A DNA stretch of 64,000 bases, taken from NCBI GenBank assembly GCA_964017155.1, contig OZ024856.1, forward strand, positions 6,217,313 through 6,281,312, written 5' to 3'. The DNA is from Oasisia sp. SBJ-2009. Taxonomy: Eukaryota; Annelida; Polychaeta; Sabellida; Siboglinidae. Position 1 is the stretch's first letter. Each line of letters starts with the position of its first letter. The translations under genes were made by a program, and so were the position numbers. Shown piece by piece: positions 1-14,184 of the stretch. The notes under the pieces are model-generated. The model was not told the DNA's origin and searched no databases. It worked only from the letters and a program-made list of their open reading frames with translations.

Positions 1-640
1 CAACCGTACCCCGCCACTCAGCATCCGCTGTCTCTCTTCTGACTTGCTGGGGATGCAGAACAATAATGTCTGCCGCCCACCGAAATTCTGGTGTCATATG
101 GGCCTTCCCTCGTCGTTTATGACAATGCTTCAACCTCTCCACTGTCTCTCGCTGTGGCGTTGTTCCGCCATTGTATATGACTGTTGAATTGTCTCCAGTC
201 TCCCTCGGTAAAGTCTCGTTTTATCTGATAAACTCATCAAATATTTCAATATGTTTGACTTTGAGTGTGGCCATGTCACGTATGGCCTCCGGGTGAAACA
301 GGAATTCATATACACACTATATGAGTATGACTTTTTAAGTGGCAAATAACCCCCTCGCTTAACCGACTGTCGCCCGGCTGCGTAACTACGCCGAGAAGAC
401 AGTCTGGTGACTTCGCCGGCTTTTGAATAGTATCCATGTGGGGCTAAACAATGCTGCCACCACACGGATCCTGGGTAATCGAGGCTAGATAGCGCGAAGA
501 CAGAACAGATCGGTGGCAGCACCTACCTACCTGTGGTCACAACGGTGCTGCCACCTGACGTACAATTGGGCACAAACATAGAACATAAAACAAAAGGTAG
601 TGTCTTCTTACTAACCACTCACGTACGAGTGCCCATTTTT
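1..640 (-). mobile_element. Possible LTR-retrotransposon edge (primer-binding-site-like motif)
   Basis: On the minus strand TGGTGGCAGC near 464-455 follows CCCAGGATCCGTG. This has the form of a tRNA-primed binding site (TGG start) after an LTR; the same GGTGGCAGC core recurs at 510-518 (plus strand) and 548-556 (minus strand). A 130-codon minus frame (522-130) has no family I recognise. No second LTR is in the window, so the call rests on one motif and composition. Confidence 0.22.
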
Positions 641-663
641 GGTTGCTAGCTCTTATGTGGAAT

Positions 664-735
664 AAGGTTTAGGGTTAGGTTTAGTGTTAATGTTAATGTT
701 AGTGTTAGCGTTAGGGTTTGTGTTAGGGTTAGGTT
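664..735 (+). repeat. Degenerate interstitial telomere-like TTAGGG tract
   Basis: About 70 bp of variants of GTTAGGGTTAGG, including TTTAGGGTTAGG, GTTAATGTTAATG and GTTAGCGTTAGGG, immediately left of the (CACACG)n tract. It reads as decayed metazoan telomere repeat TTAGGG. It is too short and degenerate to be a functional telomere. Confidence 0.6.
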
Positions 736-740
736 GGTTG

Positions 741-1570
741 CACACACACTCGCACACGCACACGCACACGCACACGCACACGCACACGCACACGCACACG
801 CACACGCACACGCACACGCACACGCACACGCACACGCACACGCACACGCACACGCACACGCACACGCACACGCACACGCACACGCACACGCACACGCACA
901 CGCACACGCACACGCACACGCACACGCACACGCACACGCACACGCACACGCACACGCACACGCACACGCACACGCACACGCACACGCACACGCACACGCA
1001 CACGCACACGCACACGCACACGCACACGCACACGCACACGCACACGCACACGCACACGCACACGCACACGCACACGCACACGCACACGCACACGCACACG
1101 CACACGCACACGCACACGCACACGCACACGCACACGCACACGCACACGCACACGCACACGCACACGCACACGCACACGCACACGCACACGCACACGCACA
1201 CGCACACGCACACGCACACGCACACGCACACGCACACGCACACGCACACGCACACGCACACGCACACGCACACGCACACGCACACGCACACGCACACGCA
1301 CACGCACACGCACACGCACACGCACACGCACACGCACACGCACACGCACACGCACACGCACACGCACACGCACACGCACACGCACACGCACACGCACACG
1401 CACACGCACACGCACACGCACACGCACACGCACACGCACACGCACACGCACACGCACACGCACACGCACACGCACACGCACACGCACACGCACACGCACA
1501 CGCACACGCACACGCACACGCACACGCACACGCACACGCACACGCACACACACACACCACACACACACTC
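741..1570. repeat. Perfect (CACACG)n hexanucleotide satellite, about 130 copies
   Basis: From about 751 to 1545 the hexamer CACACG repeats without a single visible interruption, then becomes (CA)n. All six frames are open or nearly so as an artefact, giving His-Thr, Ala-His and Val-Cys repeat frames. The whole tract is strictly alternating pyrimidine-purine. Confidence 0.98.
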
Positions 1571-1579
1571 ACATACGCA

Positions 1580-1582
1580 AAC

Positions 1583-1645
<63 letters not shown>

Positions 1646-1727
1646 ATATACATGTAATATTGTACATATATACAAAATTACATATACATACACACGTACG
1701 TTCGTAAATGTATATATAATATATATA

Positions 1728-1759
<32 letters not shown>

Positions 1760-1805
1760 AATTATAATAATATATATTATATTATATATAATATATATTA
1801 TAATT

Positions 1806-1895
<90 letters not shown>

Positions 1896-1925
1896 TTATA
1901 ATAATAGATATATATTATATATATT
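1580..1925. repeat. (TA)n microsatellite with large palindrome
   Basis: Two (TA)n tracts flank an inverted repeat at about 1742-1830, in which GTGTGTGTAATTATAATA is mirrored by TATTATAATTACACACAC around an AT core. It can fold into a long hairpin or cruciform. Confidence 0.9.
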
Positions 1926-2935
1926 CTTCTTCTTCTTCGCCTTTTCCCACTAGGTGGGGTCAGCGGTCCGAATTCTTGATTTCCAGAATGTTCTGTCCTG
2001 CGCATCTTCCGGGGTGATCCGCAGTGTCTGCATATCCCTTCGGACGCCATCCATCCATCTACCTCTTGGTCTCCCTCTTGGCCGTTTTCCTGGCACTCTC
2101 ATGTCACTAACTGCTCTCACTTCGTTTTCTTCCATTCTCTGCATGTGTCCATACCAGCGTAGTCTCATTTCTCTTACTTTCTCTTGTATGCTACTCACAC
2201 CTAGCTCCTGTCTGATGTCCACACTCTTTACTCTGTCTCTCAATGTTACTCCTTTTATTCTTCTCAACATCCTCATTTCTGTTTTCTCGAGAATCTGTTC
2301 CTCCTTCTTTCTAACTGTCCAGCATTCTGCTCCATACAGAAGTACTGGTCTAATGACAGTCATGTAGAGCTTGGTCTTTAATTTCCTTGGCATATTCTTG
2401 TCACTGATAACTCCGGATATGTCTCTCCACTTTTCCCAAGCTGCACTAACTCTTGCTCTTACTGCTTCCTCTGATCCTCCTTCTTCACTGATGGTGACAC
2501 CTAAATATTTGAATGTATTCACTTGTCTAAGGTTTGTGCCTTGGCTGTCTTTGATGTTTACTTTTGTTCCTTTCCTGCTGCTGACCATCACTTCCGTTTT
2601 CCCGATATTGACTTTTAGTCCCTTGCTCTCCATCCCAATCTGCCATCCAAGCCATCTCCTCTGCATCTCCTCCTCTGTATCTGTTACTACTGCCAGATCG
2701 TCAGCAAACAGGAGTTCATTTGGCAACCCGCATCTGAACTCTTCGCTGATGACATCTAATACTACAATAAACAGGAATGGGCTTAGCCCTGATCCCTGAT
2801 GTAGGCCAACTTTGATGGGAAACTCATCAGTTCTGCCATGCGTGGTTCTCACTACTGTTGATGCTCCACGGTATGTTGCGTCTACTAGTCTCATTAGCTT
2901 CTCCGGGGCTCTCAAAAGCTGTCAGCTCTCAAAAG
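1926..2935 (-). mobile_element. RTE-type non-LTR retrotransposon, 5'-truncated reverse transcriptase
   Basis: A minus-strand frame of 321 codons (2915-1950) carries the C-terminal half of a LINE reverse transcriptase: GLHQGSGLSPFLFIVVLDV, the catalytic FADD box at residues 70-73, FKYLGVTISEEG, RPVLLYGAECWT, RRIKGVTLRDRVKS and LRWYGHMQRM. The endonuclease and the N-terminal RT blocks are absent. The 3' end is a (GAA)n run at about 1926-1938 beside the AT microsatellite, as RTE elements often end in simple repeats. At the 5' break (2915-2945) a short GAGAGC/GACAGC segment is duplicated. Confidence 0.9.
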
Positions 2936-2945
2936 CTGTCAAAGC

Positions 2946-3400
2946 CGGAGGCGGTGGTAGGGATAAGCTCCTGCTACCATTAAATGCTTCCATGTGGCAT
3001 GCGTAACAGTAAAGCCTCTGATGGCTGAAGTCCAGCTCCTGACCTTTCTGTGGCGAGAGTGACAGAAGAAGGGGCGAAGGCGGGAATATCTGGCGCCTCA
3101 AAACCAGAAGCTTCGGGTAGACAGGGCTCGTCAACCAGGGAAGGTAGCCTATCTAGGAGAAGGAAAACTCTAATTTAAAACCTCCGCTGCCTTGCGACCA
3201 TACTCGTTCAAGGGAAGGGCTAGGGGAGTTAACCCTGAACGGAAATTCAGGTGATGGTGTCACAAGAGAAAAACACCTCTGCTGCCTTGCAGACCGGTCG
3301 AGGAAGATCAAAGGCCTGGCCCACCGCGTACAACTGGGGTTGATGTCAGGAAGGGCATCCGATCATAAAAAATATGCCACAAACAATGCCTGATTTTCAC
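2946..3400 (+). repeat. Second interspersed-repeat fragment, probably retroelement, opposite orientation
   Basis: This stretch is non-coding and GC-richer than its surroundings. It includes GTCAGGAAGGGCATCCGATC at 3347-3366, a phrase I associate with dispersed LINE-like repeats, and it ends against (TA)n. The relation to the adjoining RTE fragment is unclear: it could be a second copy pointing the other way. No open frame is convincing. Confidence 0.4.
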
Positions 3401-3404
3401 AGAT

Positions 3405-4497
<1,093 letters not shown>

Positions 4498-4499
4498 TC

Positions 4500-5007
4500 A
4501 TGCATTATCATAAATCGTAAAGTGCTGGCCAAATTAATGTCTCGTAATGCCGCCGAAACTACCAATATGTTTTGCCGAAGCCTTCAAGAATTTGTTCAAC
4601 GCCCCACTGCCGATGCGGTATCGCCGCCGACACAACGCGGAACCGTTACACCAGAACGGGCTCGGTCTCAGGTCGTTTTAAAACAGTTCTATGTTACTGG
4701 AAGTTGCTGTGAATGTGTCATCAAACAAGTTATGAGTTCTCACAGTCAAACGGGATAACCTATATTCTATTGAAAATATGTAGATTCATTTTCATGACGT
4801 TATAGAATGGCTGAAATTGCAGATCAAGTTTGACGGATCGAGTTTACTCTTTCATCCGTTCAGTCTTTGGCAGCCGGTTTGTTCTGCTAGAAACTCCATG
4901 GCAAGGCTATTTGCTAGTTCACCTTCGTTCGTGCTTGGTTTCAGACTAAGTGCGTTAGATTAGCTACGCCAAATCAACAAAAAGACTAAAGCTTTTAAAC
5001 AATAATA
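4500..5007 (+). promoter_or_regulatory. 5' flank of the WDR62/MAPKBP1 gene
   Basis: About 500 bp of non-repetitive sequence between the AT microsatellite block and the first coding exon. A 78-codon open frame at 4522-4758 has no recognisable similarity and is not called. The promoter and 5' UTR should lie here or upstream; no motif is strong enough to name. Confidence 0.35.
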
Positions 5008-8000
5008 ATGGAAGGCAGACCTAATATACCAGTTCGGAGAATTCTACGGTCACCGTCTCTGAAAAGGAAAAGCAGACTTGTACCAGCTTCAGAAAAGGTA
5101 AGTAAGCCCAAAAATACGTAAATCTTAACGTTAGATCTTTATCAAGTTTCAAACTCGGATAGTTTGTTTATACAATTAGAGCGTTTGGAATTGGATATCC
5201 ACTTTGCCAGCCCATGGGCCCTGACCCTATTCATGATCTAGGCTAGGTGGTGGTGGCCAGGCCTTGGACTTGGCCAAGCCTTGGTGATGGTCCATAACCT
5301 ATAATACTCCATAATTCATGGGGGTCATGCCCAAGGCAATACTAAGACCAGTCTTCACTATAATTTAACCCCAGGGTAGATCATCTGTACGTAACCTGGG
5401 ATAATCCTTAAAGTAATTAAGTAGGTTAGCTTAGCCCAGAAATAAAAGCGAGGTTAAGAACAGGTCTAGGTTATGGGGTATATGGCACAGTGTATAGACT
5501 GTAGACACAAAGTTGAGGTACTTAGCTCTGCACTAGATGGTTCTGATTACCTTAGTTATGTGATTCTGCATTGCAGTTTTGCACTGTTTCATGTAACTCA
5601 GTTATGGATGGGGATGTTTCTGGGGCGAAGATTACCCTATTACCAACCTAAAGCATAAACTAATATAGTCTACGTCTGTGACCGAGTTATGAATGATTAG
5701 GTGAACAATATGCAAAACATGCACCTTAGGCTAGGCTTTAGCAAGATTTGTCATATATATAGATTTGTTATTTTTGTAAATTTTTATTAATTGCACCATC
5801 TTCTCTTGCATAATATTTAGCAATCATCATACGTTACAAAAACGCCCAAGCACAGTCAGATATGCCAAATGCCCTGAAAGCGGGATGCCAAAAGCTTGGT
5901 CATGAATGCCTAGACTGAGTAGACTCTAGACATAACAGAGATATGTAGGTCAATGTTCTAAGCAGCAGTGTGGACGCGACAGGTTCTTTAACTAGGGTAA
6001 AGCATTAACCTGCGTTAAAATGTGCAGATGCAGCTATAGGCAAGTTCAGTGAGCCATTGTCGCATATGCCATCTAAGCATTGGAATTTGGTGTGCCCCCT
6101 AGACTTTTTGGGATGTGCCCATTACATTTGTGGTGGGACAGTGGCTAGAGCAAAATTATGAACGTTCTATTAATTATTAAACAGAACCTGCATTTGAATC
6201 CTGTAGTGTCAAATCTTGAGTCAGTTCATTCACTCTATATTATGGATAACTGGATATTTTTATATGAATAACCTTTGCACAGTAATCACAGCAGTCCTGA
6301 GTAAGAATATAATAAATTTGTGCTATATAAGAACTACAGTAAGTACTTTTATGCCTCACTGTCGACATTAGTGTTAAACCTTTGGAATGTGTCCCCATTG
6401 TGATTTAGGTTAGAACTAGAAGATACGAAGATTGTGGTGGTGATAAATTGTCTAGTTAACATGTTCAGCTCCTTCCATTGTCTGATGTTTTCCGAAGGCA
6501 TGACAGTGGAGTTATCCAGAAGCCCAAATAACTTAATATTTGTCACTGGACGGGTCAAAAATAAGGAGCAAAAATGTGTTCCAAAATCATAGATACCGTG
6601 CTGTATTAGCAATTATACTTTGAAAATGAATGTCACACTATGTGTTTGTAGTTCATTTCAGGCTACAATTGGATAATAATGCACATCTTGACTCTCAAGT
6701 CAGGGCTTTATGCAGGATCAAATGATTGCCAGTCACATGTTTTGGTAGACACGTGGATGTTAACTGTTAAGCTAGTTTATAAACTTTCTAATTGTGCCTG
6801 ATGACCTGAAATGGGCTACAAACACACATTTGACACCATTTACACTCACTTTCAAGGCATACTAACAATATCTATGGTTTTGGAAGATTTTTTTTTTGCT
6901 CCTTCATTTTTTTACCCGTCCACAACCCGTCCTCCATGTTTCTACCCGTCCATATTCGTTTTTACCCGTCCAAATGACGGGTGGACGGGTCTCTAGATAA
7001 AGCTACATGATATAAGTTAACATGCCCATGTCTACCAATAAATTGTGAATGAAAAAAAGATATTTTCCATAAACTTTGATAAAGCCCTGACCATCAGTGG
7101 AGGAGATCGTCAAGGGCTGCAAATGGTGGTTTTGGGGCCCTCCTTCAGACTACCCTCTCTGGGTCCCTGAAATGCACTGCCATTGTCAACTCATAGTCAT
7201 AGATAGCATCATGTATGTGATTCAAGCCATGCATCACTTTGTTTTTCACCCCTTTGAATCACACACAAAGGGTCAATAGTGTGCAAGCATCCACTAAGAA
7301 AAATTGGCATAAAGTGAAGCTACTGGATTAAGGTCAGATATCACCCAGGAATTCACCAGTGAATGGCTGGGAACTGAATGGGCTCTGAATGCTTGCAGCC
7401 TAATCTGAAAAGGCTTGTCGTGTGTCGATTTTTCTTCAAAGAACCACTGCATCCCATTGGCCAGGCAGCAGTGACACTGTCCCAGTGTCTCCTGTTGTAC
7501 ATTTCTCCGGTGTTACTGCAAAACAGTCAAGAATACTTAACTTATATATATAGTCAGTCAGGGATCACAAATGCAGACAAAATCTGATTTCCAAATCACG
7601 TGCAATTGGGTTATCACTTTAGTTCAATGACTATAATGCAGGGTAATAATTTATGTTACCAGTCATGACGTCACCAATATTAAATTTCACCCACAATGTC
7701 CCACATGTGTTCAACACTTGCCAAATTCCAATTAATTTATGAAGTTATGTTTGCGTGAATGTCATATTTTTATAATCATGATTGCAATTACTGGTTTAGG
7801 GTGATTTTTAAATGCTAGTCACTTCCTTCATTTGTTTTTTTTAAGATATTATGATCACTACAATTACAAGTTGTTAATTATATAACATTTTAATCTTTCC
7901 CTGTATAATTTCATGTTGAACTATTGTTTCCTTTTATGTGAAACAAAGTAGAGACACCCAAAGTTGGTTTTGCATTCAGTTGGAATTATATTTAAACAAT

Positions 8001-11000
8001 TTTTGAATATTACCGTTCATTTATTATGTACAGACACTATTTATGTTGTTTGGAGTATATAGTAAATAAAAACTGAGAAAATGTGCCCAATTAATGAGTT
8101 GGTTTTGCAGTGTGAGCAATTACCTAACATAATTCATGAGGTTTTAATATAATGAATACTATTTTTAAAATGTAAGTATTAATATGTTTAACTTGGTTGC
8201 TTGTAAATCTCTCACCTTTAAAAAATTCCATAATTATCTCTGGGAATAAGTTTGAGAACAAACTAAGCAGTTGCCACAATTAACAAAATCAGTAATATCA
8301 CATGTATGAACACCAGGCAAATTTGATAAGAATAATGAGCTCAGAATCTGGTTCTGCAAAAACAATTTGCAACTTGTAGCTGAAATAAAATATGAAAATC
8401 TAAAGTTTTAAACATAAAAACCAGTGAATAACTCTTACCCCAGCTGCAAGTGCAACAAGCCCCATATTCAATCAACCATGGCTTACTTAAGAAATTATTT
8501 GAATTTAGCATTGAAATTTGGCGTACAGCTACCATTTCTAAATTATATGATCCTTTGTATAAACTCATAAACAGGTTTGAGTCGGGGATCTCTGGTTTAA
8601 GTTGGCATAGAATGACATTAAGCCACATCTGTTTGTCAATCATGTTATAGGTTATTTGATACGTTCAAAAAAAATCTTATTTGCATTAACAATTAATTGG
8701 CATGTTCACATGTATATGAATACTAGTAGGTAGACTAGGGGTTTTCTTTTTGCAAAATTAGTCTAGAGACTAGCCCTGAGCAAAACAAAATTGAACTGTA
8801 CTGTGTTTATGTTAAGATAAATTTATGAAGCCTGAAGCCTACTTATATGCAAATAATAGAAACATTGTAGAAGGTCTGTTAGACTATTATTTAGTTTGCG
8901 TAAATTACTCTTAACTTTAGAGTGTGTATTTAAACATGTGACTTTTTCCTTTAATATTGCTTTAATTTGGTTAAGAAATATGTGTTGAAATTGCTGTTAA
9001 CATTACAAAGTAACTGGAAAATGTAGAGGTATTCTTGCCACCAATGCTTAGGCCAGTTTTACATGGTTTGTTTTGAAAGCTCTATACTGTGTATTGCAGG
9101 TATTACTGGAGAGAGTGTTTGGACTGACAGTGAGCAATGGGGCTTCGCTGGACACAGACCCCACAACTGGGACAATAGCATACCCAGCAGGGTGAGATAC
9201 CAACTGTCCTTGCAAATAACTCACTCTGTTATTATTGTCAGTTGTGATTGATTTGTCCTAATTCAGGTGCACACTTTTCTCTTTAGTGGTTGGCCTGGTG
9301 ACAAATGGCCCTGTTTCAAATCTAAATGGCTCGGAGTAGTTCAGTTTATGCCACATACACATTCCTGTTCAATATGGCCTCAGTCCCTCACCACATAGTA
9401 CTTCACTTGGCTGAAGATTCTGCTGCAGATCTACAGTGACTGATGATCCTACCTCCAACCCAAGATCAATATTATTATTGGTATTTGGTAATAATAAATT
9501 TATTACTAACATTTATATAGCCCCATATATCTGCAACCAGCCCATTCATAGGCATGTACATACATAATAAAACATACATGGAATGATGAGAATGTCTAAA
9601 AAATATATGCACACATATCCCGATAAAGATGGATTTAGGTTAAAATAATAATAAAAACTAGTAATTAAGACACAATACACTTTTTTTTAATTATACTAAT
9701 ACACTGTATATAATTACATAAATGGTTATAATAATAATACAATTTATTTGTATAGCGCCCGAATCAATAGTATTGCTCTCAGGCGCTTTAGTTATGGTAG
9801 TGTGTGTGGGTGTGTGTGACAATATGACACACATGTTTATTGTGAGTTGTCTTTGCAGATGTGTCATTGTGATGTACAACAGTCACAAGAACAAACAGAG
9901 TCACATCTGTAACCAGTGCAAGAAGACCATCACCTGCCTCGCCTTCTCCCCGGACGGCAAGCTGCTGGTCACTGGCGAGGTGGGTCAGAGCTCACATAAC
10001 AGTAGCTCACACACTTGTTAGTTGGATGGAAGGAACTCATCCACTTGTTAATTGGATATAAGTAGCTCATCTACTTGTTAGTTGGATGGAAGAAACTCAT
10101 CCACTTGTTAATTGGATATAAGTAGCTCATCTACTTGTTAGTGGGATGGAAGAAACTCATTCATTTGTTAATTGGATATAAGTAGCTCATCTACTTGTTA
10201 ATTGGATGGAAGAAACTCATCTACTTGTTAATTGGATGGAAGAAACTCATCTACTTGTTAATTGGATGGAAGAAACTCATCTACTTGTTAGTTGGATGGA
10301 AGTGTGTCATTCACTTGTTTACAAAGCAGAAGAAGCCTTATTGTGATGTCTGCGTTTATCCGGCTACTAAAAATATTTAATATACTTGGTGTTCGAAAAC
10401 GTACAATGTATTCAAAGATTCAAAATACTTTATTGTCCATTTAAAATATCACATTAACAACGGAAATTGTTCTTCAGTTTAACTGTAAAATGACTAATAA
10501 AATTGGCAGCCATAATATATATGGTTAATGAGACACATTAAAATAATAATAATACTAATAAGCACTCAAATTAGTAAAGTAAATAAATTAAGTATATAAA
10601 TAAATACTCTAAATAATAAGTAAATAAATAAGCAAATAATATTCATCAATTTTTTTTTTGATAAGACACAATGTGATAACATAAAAAATATTGACTAAAA
10701 TTTGTAAATAAATAAGATTACATAAATAAGTATAATAAGTGTATGGAATAAAAGAAGTATATAGTACATTAACATTTAGCATTCGAAATTTAAATGACAG
10801 GGTATAAACAATTTCTTGAATAGGTTCTTTTTAGCGAGTGGAACTTTTAGGCGTCTCCCTGATGGAAGTTTCTGAAAAGCGTCATTCAGAGGATGGGTAT
10901 GATCATACAATATTTGTCTGGCCTTCAATATTTGTCTGGCCTTCATATATGTATAGAAATAGTTTTTTGTGATGCATGTGGTCTAGAGCAGTCATGTGCT

Positions 11001-14000
11001 GTCAGTCTGTGTGTGATACTTGCTGTGATGTGCGTGTGATCACTTGCTGTGATGTGGGTGTGATCACTTGCTGTGATGTGCATGTGATCACTTGCTGTGA
11101 TGTGCATGTGATCACTTGCTGTGATGTGCGTGTGATCACTTGCTGTGATGTGCGTGTGATCACTTGCTGTGATGTGCGTGTGATCACTTGCTGTGATGTG
11201 TGTGTGATGTGTGTGATACATTTGTTCCAGAGTGGGCATCTGCCGGCGGTGCGTGTCTGGGATCTTGAAGACAATTCATCAATAGCACAATTTTCTGGTC
11301 ACCAGTTTGGCGTCAACTGTGTGGTAGGTAGTCAGTAGATAGCATCAAATATCATCTTAAACAATTTTTTTAGATGCACGTTAGTCGTAATTAATTATAA
11401 TTAGGTGTGTAGTGGTAATGTACAACTTTGTTATGTAAATATGCTCATAGCACTTGAAATTTCTTTTCAATAAGAATACTAAAAAAGAAATAAATTCCAT
11501 ATGGGAACTTGGTAGCGTAGAAGTTGCTCAGTGTGCTTAATAGACTAATGGTTAGGTTAGACACTGTGCTGTCCAGTTCTTAGTTCAATATTACCTACCC
11601 TGGTGTTACATACACACCGATATGTTTGACTATTTCACAACATATTCACGCAGAATGTTTGGTATATTTGACATAATTTTGTGTTCTCTTGCATGTGTTC
11701 AGAGTTACAGGAGACCAACACATCCCTGACAGCCGACTAATGGACATTTAATGAGCACAGCGTCATACATACTGCATGAGTGTGACCGTGGTTGAGTGTA
11801 TTTGTGCTGTGTGTTGCAGGCGTTCTCTCCCAACCTCAAGTACATTGTGTCTGTGGGCACCCAACACGACATGATGGTGAATGTGTGGAACTGGAAGACC
11901 AACACGAAGGTGGCCTCTAACAAAGTCGCATCACAGGTTAGTTAAAAATAATAAATAATAATAATATGTTTATTTGGTATCGCGCCACATCCATAATCGT
12001 TCGTGGCGCTTCACAACATATCACAATTTAGAAGCCATAAAAAGATATATGTATACAATAAGACATATACTAGTGTTTTAAAAAAAAACAAAAAAAATAG
12101 TACGGTATTAAATAGTGTAGCACTTTTAAATAAATTACGTATTAGTCATAAAAATACATAATAATCCGTCTAGTGTGTTACAATGATACTGATAAGTGAC
12201 GGTATAGGCATAATTATTATTAGTAATAAATAGTTTAGTATATGTTAAAACTAGTAGTTAAAGAAATAATAATTACATAACAATAATGCCAATAAATAAG
12301 TGTATAATTATGTTTTGATAATATTACCAAATAATCTAGTAAAAAATAATAATGTTCATGTTGAATTACACTAATACGCAATATGAAAAAAATGTGTCTT
12401 CAGTAGACATTTGAAGCTGGTGAGTAACATCCTGTGATGATGCGGCTCATGTTGTATGTCCATGCCTAGATGTGGTACAGCATGGTAAATAAACAACTAT
12501 GAAATATTAAGAAAGCATCGCCATGTGTGTACATTACAGTCCTGTGAGTCCTTAATTGGTATGAAGATGTGGGATATAACGAAAGTGAAAGCTGTGACTT
12601 ATTATTTGAAGATCATTAACACACATATATGGTTCATTGTAGTAAATGTATATGAAGCTTTTAACAACTTACACAATTTATACATTGTTAACATTTACAG
12701 TTAATTCATCCATAATTTGGAAAGACTCTCTGGAGACATGGTAACAGTTTCTGATCATGTCATTCCACCCAAGACCAGTATGTTTACAAGACATGATAGT
12801 TGCCTTTGTAGGAATAAACCTGGCAGCATCCTTGAGTTATTTGACTTCATCGTGCAATTTACATACTATTGAAGCACAAGTTTTGTCATTACGACTGGTG
12901 GCTATCACCTTATCATGTACTTCAAAGGATTTATCTTAATTTGGTTGAAGGTTGTGTGTTTGATGTCTTTCATAGGTTGTGGGCATAGCATTCTCAGAAG
13001 ACGGCAGCAGTTTTGTTACGGTTGGCAACAGACACGTCAAGTTCTGGTACTTGGACGCCAGCAAGTCTCGAGTGAGTCATCTCCAACTCTCTGTACATCC
13101 AGGGTGTCAGCCAGCAAGTCACTGTGATGGCATTCAGTATATTTCTGATAGTGCCAGTCACACTTCTAATGTCAGATTCTCTGTTTATTTACACAATCTT
13201 TTGGGGAAGCATGGCAGCATCTCCCAGGTGTTCCCGCCATCTTACCTTGGTTTATTCGCTGCCCTGGACCATGGCAAGTGACAAAGCATTACATAAATGC
13301 AAAGAGGGTTGTTTATAGTTATTTACTTTTGAAGGTGCACGTCTGTGTTTCTGTTGAAAACATTGAGTTGATTCGTTGAGAATTCTTTATATGTCACTGC
13401 TATGGCTTTGTCCACCCGACTCTAAGGTTGAGCGTGTATTTATTGCAACTAATCATGCAGTATCGGTAATTGATTAGGGTTTTTGACTGTTATCAACACC
13501 AGGTCTATGTGATACTTTTGGGTCAGTGAAGGTTGTTGTTAACAAACACTGTTGTTATGTGTAGCTGAAGGAGACGGTTCCTCTACTCGGGCGGTCGGGC
13601 ATCCTTGGAGACCGCAAGAACAACTTCTTCAACGGTGTGTGTTGTGGGCGCGGAGACACTGCAGGCAGCACCTACTGCATCACACAGAGCGGCCTGCTGT
13701 GTGAGTTCAACGAGAAGAGACTGCTCAGCAAGTGGGTCGAACTGAGGGTGAGTCCACAGTCACAGCCTCTCTAGTGTCCCCTTCAATGCAAACCCATGTC
13801 AAAATTACCCAGGATTCATAGCTGAGATATCAAAGAACGAGTGGGAATTAGTCTCTTAAGTATCCGCAAGATGGGGCCACCGCTAGAGGCTTTATCTCCA
13901 CCGGGCGTTTTCGGGCACTCTGGGGAAGAGACACCCAGATGCTTTCGGACGTGTGGGATCTAATGCAAAAGTATGTCAAACATGAAAGTTGAATGACTAC

Positions 14001-14151
14001 ACTGTATGTGACTACAGAAATGCTATACTTGCTATGTCTCTCACTGGCAGTGCGAGCGTGTTGTTGATGTTGTTGTTGATGTTGTTGTGCCCTACTTCAG
14101 ACGTCGTGTGCGTACTGTCTGATGGTGGGAGAGCACTACCTGTACATGGGG

Positions 14152-14184
<33 letters not shown>

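Noticed and set aside
646..2050. Long open frames of His-Thr, Ala-His, Val-Cys and Arg-Val repeats on both strands
   Set aside because: They are translations of the (CACACG)n, (CA)n and (TA)n repeats, open in several frames at once with no gene structure.
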